Shown here piece by piece: positions 21,735 to 33,541 of a stretch of 60,000 nt of DNA. The notes under the pieces were generated by a model. The model was given only the letters and a program-made list of their open reading frames with translations. It was not told the origin of the DNA and made no database searches. Source of the DNA: Adiantum capillus-veneris. Its lineage: Eukaryota; Streptophyta; Polypodiopsida; Polypodiales; Pteridaceae. A program made the translations under genes and the position numbers. Location: the NCBI GenBank assembly GCA_014529385.2, contig CM043944.1, forward strand, positions 75,713,884 through 75,773,883, in the 5' to 3' direction. Numbering within the stretch: the stretch's first letter is position 1; every line of letters starts with the position of its first letter.

Positions 21735-21956
21735 TCAATCGGTGAGCCACGAATTGAACATTTTTAGCCCTTCATCCATAGATCTCAAGTAGTCCTGCTT
21801 ACACTTTGACAAGGCGGACCCAATGCTAGGCTTGTGGCCCTTCCCTCTATCTCTCCCGATCTTCCCCCCGCCGCTGCCACAGCCCATGGGGCCCAGCTCT
21901 GAAGGCACCCCTAGCCATGGCCCATCATTAGCCTCGGCTTTCAAAGCCGCGGTCAT
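21735..21956 (-). other. Short GC-rich ORF, unrecognised
   Basis: 73 codons beginning MTAALKAEANDGPWLG, with a glycine-rich stretch (GCGSGGGKIGRDRGKG) and ending MFNSWLTD. The DNA is clearly more GC-rich than its surroundings. I recognise no family. It may be a fragment of an exon or a chance frame. Confidence 0.2.
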
Positions 21957-22009
21957 GGGAACTAACCTTACTCGGGAAGCATGAAAAATTAAAAGAAATG
22001 TTTGTTTCT

Positions 22010-22884
<875 letters not shown>

Positions 22885-22887
<3 letters not shown>

Positions 22888-23640
22888 TGGCAAGGAGTAT
22901 TAGCTTGAAATGGAGGATTTTAGGCTCCCTTGTGCAAAGTCCCCTACAATATGAAATTCACACCCTATTGAATTAAAAGGTACTATCGGGATCTAATCCT
23001 TGGGATGGAGCATCCCGACAACTTCAAACACCATTGATGGGAGAAAACCTAAACACTATCATCTATGCATTCTAGGCGATATGGTAAAGCCTTTGAATTA
23101 AATAAAAAAGTGAATCTAATTGAGGACTATGCAGTAGAACCTACCTCGTGGGAAGCTAGGCTTTATAAAAGGTTTTAAAAGGCATATTTCCCTTAAGTGA
23201 CGTTTTCTAAGAATAGGGGCTCACTCAGAGCGCGTAAAGAGGGATGGCGGATTCTGTTCAGCGTAGGTGGCGAGAGCAATGACGAAGCACATGGGCCATT
23301 CAAGGCGACCTGAGTGCATAGCTAGAACAAAGCTGCAAGTTGAAGGATATTCAGGCTAATCCAAGCTGCGAATGTATAAAAGGTGAGGGTCTCCCTCACT
23401 TAGTTGGCGAGTATGTGAGTATGAAATCCTTATACACTTTGTGTGGTAACTGAGAGTTAGTGCATAAGAAGGAGTACTTGGTGTGTCTTAGACCATGGCA
23501 AAAGGGAAGCAAGTATTGGAGGTCCAACCACTGGCTACTACTTCGTCTCAGGTCGAGTTCCTTTGCATAATATAATAGTAATAATGCTTGGTACTGTGGA
23601 AAACCTTTTGTGAGATGGAAAGTTCTGTTCATTCAGGTTG
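22885..23640. other. No gene seen
   Basis: Unique-looking sequence between the microsatellites and the degenerate tandem repeats. No ORF with recognisable features. Confidence 0.5.
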
Positions 23641-25294
23641 CAAGTAGCGTGGAAAAATTATGTTTTTTATTGCATACCTAGCACTCACACTTAGTTTTAT
23701 TTGGCATCTAATCTGATAGTGACATACAGTACTCTGAGTTTTGTTTTGGTGAGTATATGGCTGAAATCTGGTTGGTATTTCTGGTTATACCTCCATGAAG
23801 AACATTGGTTTGCTTTTCAAAGGAATCTCGTTTTTTACATGCAAATTCTGGCTCTAGCTATTGCTCGTTTGGCCTAGGATTATACTTCTTGGAGTTGATG
23901 AATTTCTGAGTTGTTTACTAACTAAAAGATGTATGATACTATCGTAAAAGTAAATTGGTCTTAACTTGCAGATTCGGACTGTATTACTTGGATGCTTTAC
24001 TTCGTTATAGGTTTTTCATAACTAAATTTGAAAGAAGCTCTTGGTATGCCGACATAAAAAATTGGGGATTATGGTTTTATGAATAAACAACCTGGTGTTT
24101 ACATGCAAATTCTGGTTTTTCTCTTTAGAGCTTGAGACTGGGTATATACTTCTAACCAGGTAAGTTACTAGAGTACTGACTGATACTTCCATAAACTGTA
24201 CTATTACTTCTCGGGATGAGGAGTTTTGATATAGTGGGGTTGGATATTCTAGTTATGCTTTACATAAAATTCAGACGGACTCATGCTGATAACCTTCTGG
24301 CTTGAGCTTGTACTTCTCGGAGGAAGTTGCATAGGATTTCCAATGGAAACCCTAGCTATGGCTAGCACTCTTCTGGCACGAGACAATACTTCTCGGATCC
24401 GGATCTTGTAAAAGCTTGATACAGCCTGCATTATGGCTGAAATTTGGTTGGTAGTTCTGGTTATGCCGCCATAAAGAATACTGGTTTTTCTTTTCAATGA
24501 AATTTGGCTTTTATGCTTCACAACCAGTTATATACATGCAATTTCTGGTTTTTTCACAGCTTTGTATTTGGTAATTATAACCAAGTAGGGTTAAAGGTTA
24601 CTAATTGATACTTCCCTAACTTGTGTTGTTACTTCTCGGAGCTGAGGATTGTTGATATTGTGAGATTTGATACATATGGCATGAGATATTGTGCTTTACA
24701 TGAAATTCTGTCTGGCTTTGACTGGGACCTTTCTGGCCTAAGCAAATACGTATCGGTGTAGTCACATAGATTTCCATGAGGAGCTTTGGCTCTCGCTGTT
24801 TCTCTTTTGGCCTTGGATTATACTTCTCGGAGCCGATGACTTTCTGAGTTGTTTACTAGCTAGAAACTGTATGATACTATGGTAAAAGGAAATTTATCTT
24901 AACTTGCAGATTCGGACTGTATTACTTGGATGCTTTACTTGGTTATAGATTTTTCATAACTAAAATTGGAAGAAGCTCTTAGTATGACGACATAAAAAAA
25001 TGGGGATTCTAGGTTTATGCTCAAACAACCTGGTGTTTACATGCAAATGCTGGTTTTTTTCTTCACAGCTTGAGATTTGGTATATACTTATAACCAGGTA
25101 AGGTACTAGGGTTCTAACTGATACTTCCATAGATTGTACTGTTACTTCTCGGGATGAGGAGTTTTGATGCTGTGGGGTTGGATATTTTGGTTATGTTTCA
25201 CATAGAATTCCGACGGACTCAGGCTGGTACCCTTCTAGCTTGAGCGTATACTTCTCAGAGGAAATCGCATAGGATTCCCATTGGAAACCCTAGC

Positions 25295-26341
25295 ATTAGG
25301 AGATTTCGGAGGTCTTTTGGAGGGCCTTTTGGAAGAGAGAGGAAAATAAGCTCCTCCAATGAGAGAAGAGCCTACGTTACGTAGAAAAATAGAATGATAT
25401 TAACAAAAATATAAAAGGTGTCCCTCTCCTCATTTAATAATCTAGTGGTCCTTGAAGACGAGCACTCTCTTTCATTTAATGCGAGCACCTTTTTTAGAAG
25501 GTAGATGCGGTGCATTTAATACAGGCTACGTTATCACTAGAACTCAAAAAGTCACAAAACTATCAAGTGGTGGAAGATTTTGAAACTTTTGATACTGTCA
25601 ATGCGTCCGGAACGCACATATCTCCTAGAAATGAATGTCCAATTGCCTCGCTCAGACATCCAAAGAGGCAAAAAAATGTCAAAAACCCCTTAAGGAACAT
25701 TTTACTAACGGCGCGCGAGGGGGCATTCCAAAATTTTGGAATGCTTCCTCGCGCGCCGTTAGTAAAAAGCCCCTTTTTCCTCTTTTTAGGGAGCTTTTTA
25801 AGAGGAAAATGTCCAAAAACCTCTAAAAAGGGGCTTTCTGGAAAGATAAGTGTCCAAAAATCACTGAAAGGAGCTTTGTACTAACGGTGCGCAGAGGGGC
25901 ATTCTAGAATTTAGAAATGCCTCCTCGTGCGCCTTAAGTAAAAAGCCCATTTTTTGGGGTTTTTTGACATTTTTTGCCTCTTCGGATGTCGGAATGAGAC
26001 AAGTAGACATTCGTTTTTAGGGTATTTTGGTGTTCCGGACGCATTGGTGGTGTCAAAAGCCTCAAAATCTATCACTATTTGACAGTTTGTGACTTTTCAA
26101 CTTTCAGTGATGACGTAAGCTGCATTGAATGCGCTGCACCTGCCTCCTGAAAAAGACGCTCGCATTAAATAAAAAAGTGACCATTTTCAAGGATGATTGG
26201 GAATATAAATCTACTTTTTAGAGTGTCTGGTTGTCCTTTTGGACGTACTCACAAGGTGCAAGTGCATTTTAAAAAAAGTTTCTAGAGAGAGAAATACAAT
26301 TTCTTACAAGGCCCTCCAAATGACCTCCGAAATTTTCTAAT
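25295..26341. mobile_element. Foldback element, 1.05 kb, with nested hairpins
   Basis: The left end ATTAGGAGATTTCGGAGG and the right end (reverse complement ATTAGAAAATTTCGGAGG) begin arms of about 0.5 kb that align nearly throughout; for example GCGTCCGGAAC occurs at about 25600 and its complement at about 26030. The element splits one of the degenerate repeats between AAACCCTAGC and GCTTTGGCTAGC. The 25510-25884 ORF lies inside and is most likely chance. No transposase. Superfamily unassigned, and I can see at most a GC duplication at the ends. Confidence 0.8.
25701..25766. repeat. Inner GC-rich palindrome of the foldback
   Basis: TTTACTAACGGCGCGCGAGG at the left and its exact reverse complement at the right around CATTCC/AAAATTTT/GGAATG, with two mismatches overall in 66 bases. 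A diverged second copy (ACTAACGGTGCGCAGAGG ... CCTCGTGCGCCTTAAGT) lies at 25872-25933. Confidence 0.9.
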
Positions 26342-26520
26342 GCTTTGGCTAGCACTCTTCTGGCACGAGATAATACTTCTCGGATGTGTATCTGGTAAAA
26401 GCTTGATACAGACTGCATTATGGCTGGCTTGACTCTGGTTCGGTCTCCAGCTCTGGTTAATAACGTATTTGAGCGTGGAAGATACATCTCTGAAAAGGGG
26501 ACCCTGGATAGTATCTGAGT

Positions 26521-27419
26521 ATAGATGATTGAAAAACATCTAACCTACATCAATTGCTTGGATTTGATGTAGTGATCTGGTTTTTATAAATTCTTGGTCC
26601 ACTACATCGAGTAATAATGCTACCGTAAATATTCTATGGTTTTATGCCTTTTTTTCAGGCTTCCAAAAAAATATGACCTTCTACTAAGTACATAGTGGTC
26701 TAGCTTAGATATATCCTTACTACCATATTCTGGTTCATTACTTTATAAGAAACTATGTGAGATTGGGCAAGGTATAGGATTCTAACTAAGAAGTATATGG
26801 GGGTAAAGTTGCAGATGGCTCTGGCTGACTGATACTCCTCTAGCCTTGGCTGGAACTTCTCGGAGCTGATGGTTCGGCCTTTTTTCTTTGGCTTCAAGGG
26901 AAACACTTTATGACTCTGTAAACATGCATGACTAGTAAACATACACGACTGTGTAACTACAAACTCATGAATTCTAGCATAAAACTGGTCGAAAGATAGC
27001 CCTAGACTCTCTGACTTGACATTCTACTAGTATGTACAGATCATTTCAGGCTTAATCATTTGTTTAGTGATTAACAGGGTCTACCAAAGTATAGGTTGAC
27101 TGCTTGAATGAGTACTACTCTTGATCCAATCAAGAGAGCATAGATCTCAAAAAAGCTTAAAGCGGCTAGGGCTGAATATATAGCAACTTTTGCGACAAAG
27201 AACAGAACATGGGCAAGGTAGAGAGCATATCTTAATCGGACCTGCAAGAATAAGGAGATAAATTATAAAGATACCTAAATAGAGAATCATTGGCAGTTAG
27301 TAAACTGATGAAGTTCAGTGTAATGATGTAACTGACTACCTAAGTCTTGTTAAAGTTCATTCAATTCTTAATAAAGTTGATTTGCAAAAAGAGGTTGAAA
27401 CTTTGTGACATGGATAACA
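26521..27419. other. No gene seen
   Basis: AT-rich sequence, with weak similarity to the degenerate repeats near 26820-26880. No convincing ORF. Confidence 0.5.
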
Positions 27420-28060
27420 ACTAGGATGCACATACATCACCTGCATGCTGAGAGATTCAGACAGTCCTTGCTACGCCATGTAGGTATGCAGTTGCAAAAT
27501 ATTTCTCATCAATTGTGTGCTAGCCTTCGTGGCAACGAAGAAGCCTCAAAGACAAGGAAAACTCTATGACTTTCCATCATGAAGCAATTCCTTGCAAGCG
27601 ATGGAAAGGACAAAGTGCTTACAAAATGGTAGAGCTTGAAGCTGCTCTCCAACGAGTCTATTCATAAATATGTGGACAAGTTTTGGAATTTACATCTCAA
27701 GTCTACTGTCTTTCAAAAGATAGACTTCACAGAGCAAAAGCAACAATTCTATGCGGGATTACCTGAAGAGATGGCCGCGTACGTCAACTCCCAACGACCT
27801 AGTTCTATCATTGAAGTAGTCCACCACACTATGGTTCAAGGGGCTAGAAGGAATGTCAATCCCATGCAAAGCAAAGACCAAAGTGATGCAAAGGGGAAAA
27901 ACAATGTCCAAAATTCTTCCCAAGGCAATTCCAACAACAACAACAACAATCGGTCCAAGGAGAAGGGAGTTAACAAAGGGAAATAAACTCTCTCTTGAAG
28001 ATCTATAATCTTTTCATAAGGACCGCAAATGATTCAAGTGTGGGGAGAAAGGATATGGCT
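27420..28060 (+). pseudogene. Chromovirus gag, decayed
   Basis: The open part at 27636-27986 reads FYAGLPEEMAAYVNSQRPSS, a gag core phrase, followed by an Asn/Gly/Lys-rich tail (NSNNNNNNRSKEKG). A zinc-knuckle remnant follows at 28033-28065, FKCGEKGYGYHYFP. Its first Cys position is a TGA stop (28030-28032) and its last Cys is Phe. Upstream sequence from about 27420 may hold the gag N-terminus, but stops make it unreadable. Confidence 0.7.
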
Positions 28061-28149
28061 ACCATTATTTCCCCAAAAGAAATGCTGGCAATGAGACTCC
28101 TAGAGCTTCAACGATCAAAGCTCCAAAAAGGATGCTCATTACAAAGGAT

Positions 28150-28670
28150 CACCTCTCTCCTATGCTTGGGGAAAGGTAAGGGAGCATGATGCCTTCACCT
28201 TGTTTGATGTTGGATCTACTCAAAACTTCATATCAACAGAGTTGGTCACTAAGTTGGTAATTCAAGCTTTTGGGATGGGAGATATTGTAATTGTTGATAG
28301 AGCTTTCAAGGGACACCAAGACTCCATTACTCCCTTGATTGGAACGTTGAGGCTTCATCTCCAAATCTATGTCAACAAAGAATACTTTTTCATCTCTCCT
28401 CTCCAACATGAGGATGTTATCCTAGGGGCACCATGGTTCAATAGCATGGCTTCCAACATGAAGTTCATTGAAAGGAGAATCTACTTCATCTACATGGAAA
28501 AGAGCATGTATGTAGATTCTAGTGAGTCTCGTCTTTCTATACCACTTGTAAATTCACATGCTTTTGATAAGTCAATGAAAATCTTGGTTTTTGCGTACAT
28601 AATTTCTGTCAAAGAATCCACTAATGACACTAATATTTTATCAAATGAACATGGTAGGAATCCAGAAGGG
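28150..28670 (+). pseudogene. Chromovirus protease
   Basis: Open frame with the active-site-like LFDVGSTQNFISTELV (DVG where DSG/DTG is usual), RLHLQIYVNKEYFF, and DVILGAPWFNSMASNMKF, which fits the gypsy protease ILGxPWL motif. The frame reaches EHGRNPEG at 28670, where a solo LTR is inserted. Beyond the LTR the same frame continues (LDLSTFLNGF) into the RT. Confidence 0.75.
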
Positions 28671-29442
28671 TGTTGGGGGCAATTGTAGCATAGCCTAATC
28701 AACCCAGGACCAAGGAAATTATCAATCCTAGGATCGACAACCCGGCTAGGGCATGGAAGCACGAGCACAAGAATCAAATGAATAGAATGAAAGTATTCAA
28801 GAGTATACTCATCCAATGCAATAGAGATTAGTCATTAATCACTAAATTTAATCACATCATCAACCAAGCATCTCCTACACACATTAAGTCCACCGAAGTT
28901 CGACTTACCATGGACTAAAAACCCAAAGTACACTAATGATAAGCACACACTAATGGCATTGGTGTTGTCCTCTCCAATCACCACATGTCAATCAAGGCAC
29001 TTCATCAAAAGAAACACACACTCAAATCTACAATGATAAGAAAGGTGAAACTACTTCATGACATAATGGAGTAGAAGAATTGAGACTAATGAGAAAGTAG
29101 AGATTAGATTAAGAAAGCTTCTCTAATTACAATGGATTAGCACTAGCCTCTTAAGCATGGGCATTAAGCTCAAGGCTTGGTCATCCATAGAGTGAACACT
29201 CAAGAGAGAGAGAGAGAGCTCTCAAAAGTGGATCCTCAAGAATGACGCCTCCTTATAAAGGCTTTCACCACAATCCCTTCTACTATGGGTTTAACTTTGA
29301 GCCCTCTAGCTAGCATATAAAGCTCTGGAACTCCCAATGAGCCCAAGACCTTATACAAAGTGAGTGGAAATATTGTGCACATCCAAAGCATATCTCTCAC
29401 TTAATGCATATTTGGTGTAGCCCTTGTTAGCTGCTGCTAACA
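28671..29442. mobile_element. Solo LTR (772 bp) in the chromovirus
   Basis: Starts TGTTGGGGGCAATTGTAGC and ends GCTGCTAACA, flanked by a perfect 5-bp AAGGG duplication (28666-28670 and 29443-29447). Removing the LTR and one AAGGG rejoins the host element's reading frame across GRNPEG/LDLST. No internal region is present, so it is the product of LTR-LTR recombination. Orientation not determined; no homologous LTR was found elsewhere in the window. Confidence 0.85.
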
Positions 29443-30833
29443 AAGGGCTAGACTTGTCTACTTTTCTAAATGGATTTTAAGATGTTTTTATCGATGATAT
29501 CCCTATGGACTTACCTCCAAAATGAGGGGATGATGACCATTGAATTGAGCTCCTACTAGGAATCTCATCGCCTAACAAGCCTCCTTATAGAGTTTCTCAA
29601 GCTCAACAAGAGGACATCATGACGCAACTACATGAACTGGTAGACAAAGGGATGGTGAGGCCTAGCTCCTCTCCTTTTTGTTCTCCAGTCCTTTTAGTTC
29701 AAAAGAGAGATGGTACATACTGCATGTGTGTAGACTATCCAGCGTTAAACCATCTCAATATCAAAAACATATTTCTCATACCGTGGGTTGAATTTTTTTT
29801 TGATAATCTACAAGATTTGACCTACTTCATTAGGATTGACCTTAACAGTGGCTTTCATCAAATAAGGATAGTGAATGAAGATATCGTAAAGACCACATCT
29901 CGTACAATGTTTGGTCTTTATGAATATCTTGTCATGCCATTTACTTTGAAAAATGCTCCAGCCACGTTCAATCAATTAATGCGGAAAATATTTAGACCCT
30001 ACTGCAAATTTACTAAAGGGTTCTTTGATGATGGCATCATCTACTCCATGTCCTTGGAGGAGCACAAGCAACATCTCTAGGTAATTTTTCAAGCTTTGAG
30101 AGGGAACAAGCTTTTTATCAATAAAAAAAAGAGAAGATTTTTCCTTCAAGAGATTCAATACTTAGGTCATATTATCTCTCAAGATGGTATCCGTAGGGAT
30201 CCATCAAAGTTGGAGGTAATAAAAGCATGGCCTAATCCAAGGAATCTACATGAGCTAAGAAGATTTATTGGTATGTGTGCATACTATAGATGCTTCATAG
30301 CTAGATTCTCTCAAATAGCAGGACCATTACATGACTTAAAAAAGAAGAACGTTAAGTACTCATGGACTTCTAAAGAGAAAAATGCTTTTGATAAGCTTAT
30401 AAAAAAGCTTACCTCTCAACCTGGGCTTGCACTTTTGGACCTCTCAAAACCATTTGAGGTCCAATTCCTTGGAGCACTCTTGCTTCAAGAAGGGCGTGTC
30501 ATAGCATACGAGAGTCTAAGACTCAAAGCCTATGAGCGTGTCTTGGGCATCTACGGAAAGGAGCTACCAATTGTCCTACATGCCCTTGATACATGGAAGT
30601 ACTACCTTTTGGGGACTCCATTCATCATACAAACGAATCACCAAAGTCTTAAGCACTTTATAATTCAAACCAAGCTCTTTAAAATGAAAATGAGGTGGAA
30701 AAATATTTTTTTGCAATTTTATTTCATATTGCTCAGATTGTTGGTAAGCACAATCAAGTGGCTGATGCACTTTCACAACAACCAAGAGTTAATGCGGTGT
30801 CTACAACAACTTGTAATTACCTATCTTCTATGA
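29443..30833 (+). pseudogene. Chromovirus reverse transcriptase and RNase H
   Basis: After stops in the linker (DVFIDDIPMDLPPK), the RT is readable from PPYRVSQAQQEDIMTQLHEL at about 29580 to 30080. It includes VRPSSSPFCSPVLLVQKRDG, DLNSGFHQIRI and a catalytic FFDDGIIYS, then a TAG (30078-30080). It continues at 30096 (FLQEIQYLGHIISQDGI, LHELRRFIGMCAYYRCF, AGPLHDLKKK). RNase H follows at about 30455 with GALLLQEGRVIAYESLRL, but the stretch holding the first catalytic Asp (normally after PFEVQ) is missing about ten residues. It is clearly of the plant Ty3/gypsy chromovirus type. Confidence 0.9.
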
Positions 30834-31085
30834 TAAACAAGTATGCTACTGACCCTGACTTTTGAAGACATAATGTCAGCCCTTGCATTGGGAAAGAGAC
30901 AAGAAAAATTCACCTTGCAGGATGGTATGCTTCAGCCCAAACCGGTTCTTCGACACGAAGACAAGGTACTAAGACATGGTAAGATTATCCGATGGTATCT
31001 TATTAAATTTAAAAACTATCCTTTTGAAGATGCTAGATGGATGTAAGGAACACAACTTAAGGATATTATAAACCTTGTCAATGCT
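30834..31085 (+). pseudogene. Integrase start fused to chromodomain (internal deletion)
   Basis: TFEDIMSALALGKRQEKFTL is the region just before the integrase zinc finger. It is joined directly, near 30935, to a chromodomain: LQPKPVLRHEDKVLRHGKII, then IRWYLIKFKNYPFEDARWM, with the aromatic and acidic positions of chromoviral chromodomains. A stop follows and a tail reads DIINLVNAYNVIL. The integrase HHCC finger and catalytic core (normally several hundred residues) are deleted. Chromodomains guide integration to chromatin; here it is a relic. Confidence 0.7.
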
Positions 31086-31922
31086 TACAATGTTATACTA
31101 GAGTAAGCAAATGTAGATGCTTTTTAAATGAACAATAATTTATCTTATAAGACTACTCCTTTTTTGTGCAAAAATTTAAATAGTATGCATGCTTAAAATC
31201 ATTTTTGTGATGACGACGTCACTCAAACACCAGGTAGAATTTGTTACTCTACTCTGGGAGTATGATATGTACTAAAGAGTAGCCATGCTAATGGAATCTA
31301 TGTCTCCCACTCACCAAATGGACTAGTCATCCATTGTGGAATGATTTCGTAGGGTAAAAAGGATCCTCTACCCGCTAAGAAATGTAGACTAATGACTAAG
31401 ACTTAACCTCTTCTACCTGATAGTCGAGAATGACTATTATTTCAAGAGAGATAATATCATAAAATATAATATCTAACTAACTCAAATGATTTTCTCATAT
31501 TAAATTGATCATTTAATGTGGGAGAATAAAAGGGAACAAGGGCTAGGATATAGACATGTGATTATGGATCTATCTCAACACGGGGCCAAGGTAAAAGGGT
31601 CCAAATGAGATATGGTCTCTCAAGGAGAAATGCTACCTAATGGAGCTTAAAGACCTCCAAAGGTTAGTGTTAAGAAGTCCTTAGAACTAGGATCTTAATC
31701 AAGCTGGGGATGACCTTGAGGCCGTGCGAACCCTATCCAAGCTTGAGGTGCATGTCTTCCTTGCTGGATAAGGTGCTTGAGGTGCTTGTCATGCTTAAAT
31801 GACTAAGGTGCTTGAAGTGTTCAATTCAAACATGATCTCTTAAGAGCATAAAAGACACATGTCAAGATCCTCCCCATTTTTTCCTCATGATGTGCTTGAA
31901 TCCTATTGGATAGGATTTAAAG
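31086..31922. other. Probable 3' end/LTR region of the chromovirus, boundaries not found
   Basis: No gene. A purine-rich GGGAGAATAAAAGGGAACAA occurs near 31522-31541 and could be a polypurine tract. I cannot define an LTR pair. Confidence 0.3.
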
Positions 31923-32018
31923 GGGTCCAATGAGAATTTAGATGCATTTAAATAAATAATTGAGCTCTTTCTCTCAAAGAGGGAGAAGAGACACTTGTCC
32001 AAATGATATAATTAATAA

Positions 32019-32067
<49 letters not shown>

Positions 32068-33315
32068 ATACTCTCCCCCCACACACACACACACACTCAT
32101 TTTGGGAAGTGCAAAGTGCAAGAGCTACATCTCCTTCTCCAGGCTTATTGAGAAGTTGAGAGCCTACACCAACACTCTTGGCTATGGAATGAAAATCCAA
32201 CCAAGAGCCATGCTTCAATGCTTAAGCTTGACATTTTTTCCTCTTGGTTACTATGATATTATTATATGCTAACCAAGAAGACTAACAATAAGTGAGGAAC
32301 TATTTCTTTCTCCTATGAAAGATTCTTCTTCCTCTTCCCTACCCTGATTCTCCGCTAGCTCTCTCCACCTACAAAGGTGTTTGAGGCCTTGAGACTGGGG
32401 CCAGGGATGGTTAATGATTTTACAAATTTTATGTTATGCTTGTGATGCATGGATATTTCCATCTCCATTGCATCACCTAGGTCACCAAGAACACAAATAT
32501 TGTATTGTACCATGTCTCTCATAATGGGAAAATCTAGAATACAAAAGCCTATCAGAGGGGGGAGTGGCTTCACATAAATCCGGCCCTCAACTATTGTCAA
32601 GTTCTCTAAACTCTCTCTCTCTCTCTTACAAAAATATTGGGGGTCCAATGAGAATTTAGATGCATTTAAATAAATAATTAATCTCTTTCTCTCAAAGAGG
32701 GAAAAAAGGACACTTGTCCAAATGATATAAATAAATAATACAAGAGAGAGAGGGGTGGACCAAGCGTGAGAGGGGGGTATACTGTCCCACCCACACACAC
32801 ACGTTGTATAAAGTGCAAAGTGCAAGAGCTCCATCTCCTTCTCCAAGATTGTTGAGAAGCTGGGAGCCTACACCAACACTCTTGGCTATGGAATGCAAAT
32901 CCAACCAAGATCCATGCTTCAATGCTTAAGCTTGACATCTTATTCATATCCATTACTATGCCATTATGCTATGCTAAGCAAGAAGAGTGATGATAAGTGA
33001 GGAACTATTTCTTCCTTCCTATTGAATGCTTCTTCTTTCTCTTCCCTACCCTCATTCCCCACTAGCTCTATCCACCTTTGAAGGTGTTTGAGGCCGGGGT
33101 TGGTTAGTTCTTTTACAAATCTTATGTTATTCTCATGATGCATGAAGATTTCCATATTCATTGCATCACCTAGGTCACAAGGAACACAAAGATTGTATTG
33201 TACCAAGTCTCTCTTGATGGGAGAACATATAATACAAAAGCCTATTGGAGGGGGAACCGGCTCCACATAAATCAGGTCCTCAATTGTTGTCAAGTTCTTT
33301 AACCTCTCCCTCTCT
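31923..33315. repeat. Tandem duplication, 718-bp period
   Basis: GGGTCCAATGAGAATTTAGA starts at 31923 and again at 32641, and the two units stay alignable to about 32640 and 33315. Each contains a (GA)-rich tract, ACACACAC, the phrase CCAACACTCTTGGCTATGGAATG, and a minus-strand frame with related residues (IYVKPLPPLIGFCI / IYVEPVPPPIGFCI; GDAMEMEISMHHKHNI / GDAMNMEIFMHHENNI). The shared frame might be an old coding fragment, but it is also just what a duplication would preserve. Family not recognised. Confidence 0.8.
32022..32096. repeat. (GA)n followed by (CA)n microsatellite
   Basis: GA repeat at 32022-32064 and CA repeat at about 32080-32096, within duplication unit 1. The second unit has a much shorter version near 32742. 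Confidence 0.9.
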
Positions 33316-33474
33316 TGCAATAGAGTTGTTCATGCCAAGTTAATTAATTATTATGGTTATGTTGATACCGCTAATTAATTTCACCCTCTATGTTCTCCAA
33401 GTAGTCTCACAAAAATGCTCACTCTACTTCTCTTAATTCCGCTATTCTCAAAGTCTATAGGTTAGTGTCATTAC

Positions 33475-33541
33475 AGAAATAGTGTTAATTCACCTTAATG
33501 TGCTTTGTGCGAGCATGAAAATTTGGGTTCCTTGAAACTGA
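33475..33541 (-). pseudogene. Copia RNase H fragment, downstream half
   Basis: On the minus strand starting at 33541 the sequence reads SVSRNPNFHARTKHIKVN, then a stop and HY. This matches the copia RNase H C-terminal motif (ARNPVFHARTKHIEVHYH). It is the continuation of the fragment at 44080-45012, separated by the gypsy array. Beyond HY (about 33475) similarity ends. Confidence 0.75.

Larger units (their letters stand above)
23650..26520. repeat. Degenerate ~0.94-kb tandem repeats with an ACTTCTCGG motif
   Basis: The segment around 23850-24440 (GGCCTAGGATTATACTTCT ... CAGATTCGGACTGTATTAC ... TCTGGCACGAGACAATACTT) recurs at about 24790-25290 and, after the foldback insertion, at 26342-26440 with the same order of phrases. 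The short phrase TACTTCTCGG occurs repeatedly. Copies are about 85-90% alike by eye. No coding potential. A further weakly similar stretch (GGAACTTCTCGGAGCTGATGG) occurs near 26850. Confidence 0.75.

Noticed and set aside
25510-25884. 124-codon ORF on the plus strand
   Set aside because: It lies within the foldback and reads through its inner palindrome. The residues show no family, and the DNA structure explains it.
32012-32218. Repeated ORFs beginning MKHGSWLDFHSIAKSVGVGS as genes
   Set aside because: They are short, run into a microsatellite, and are shared only because of the tandem duplication.
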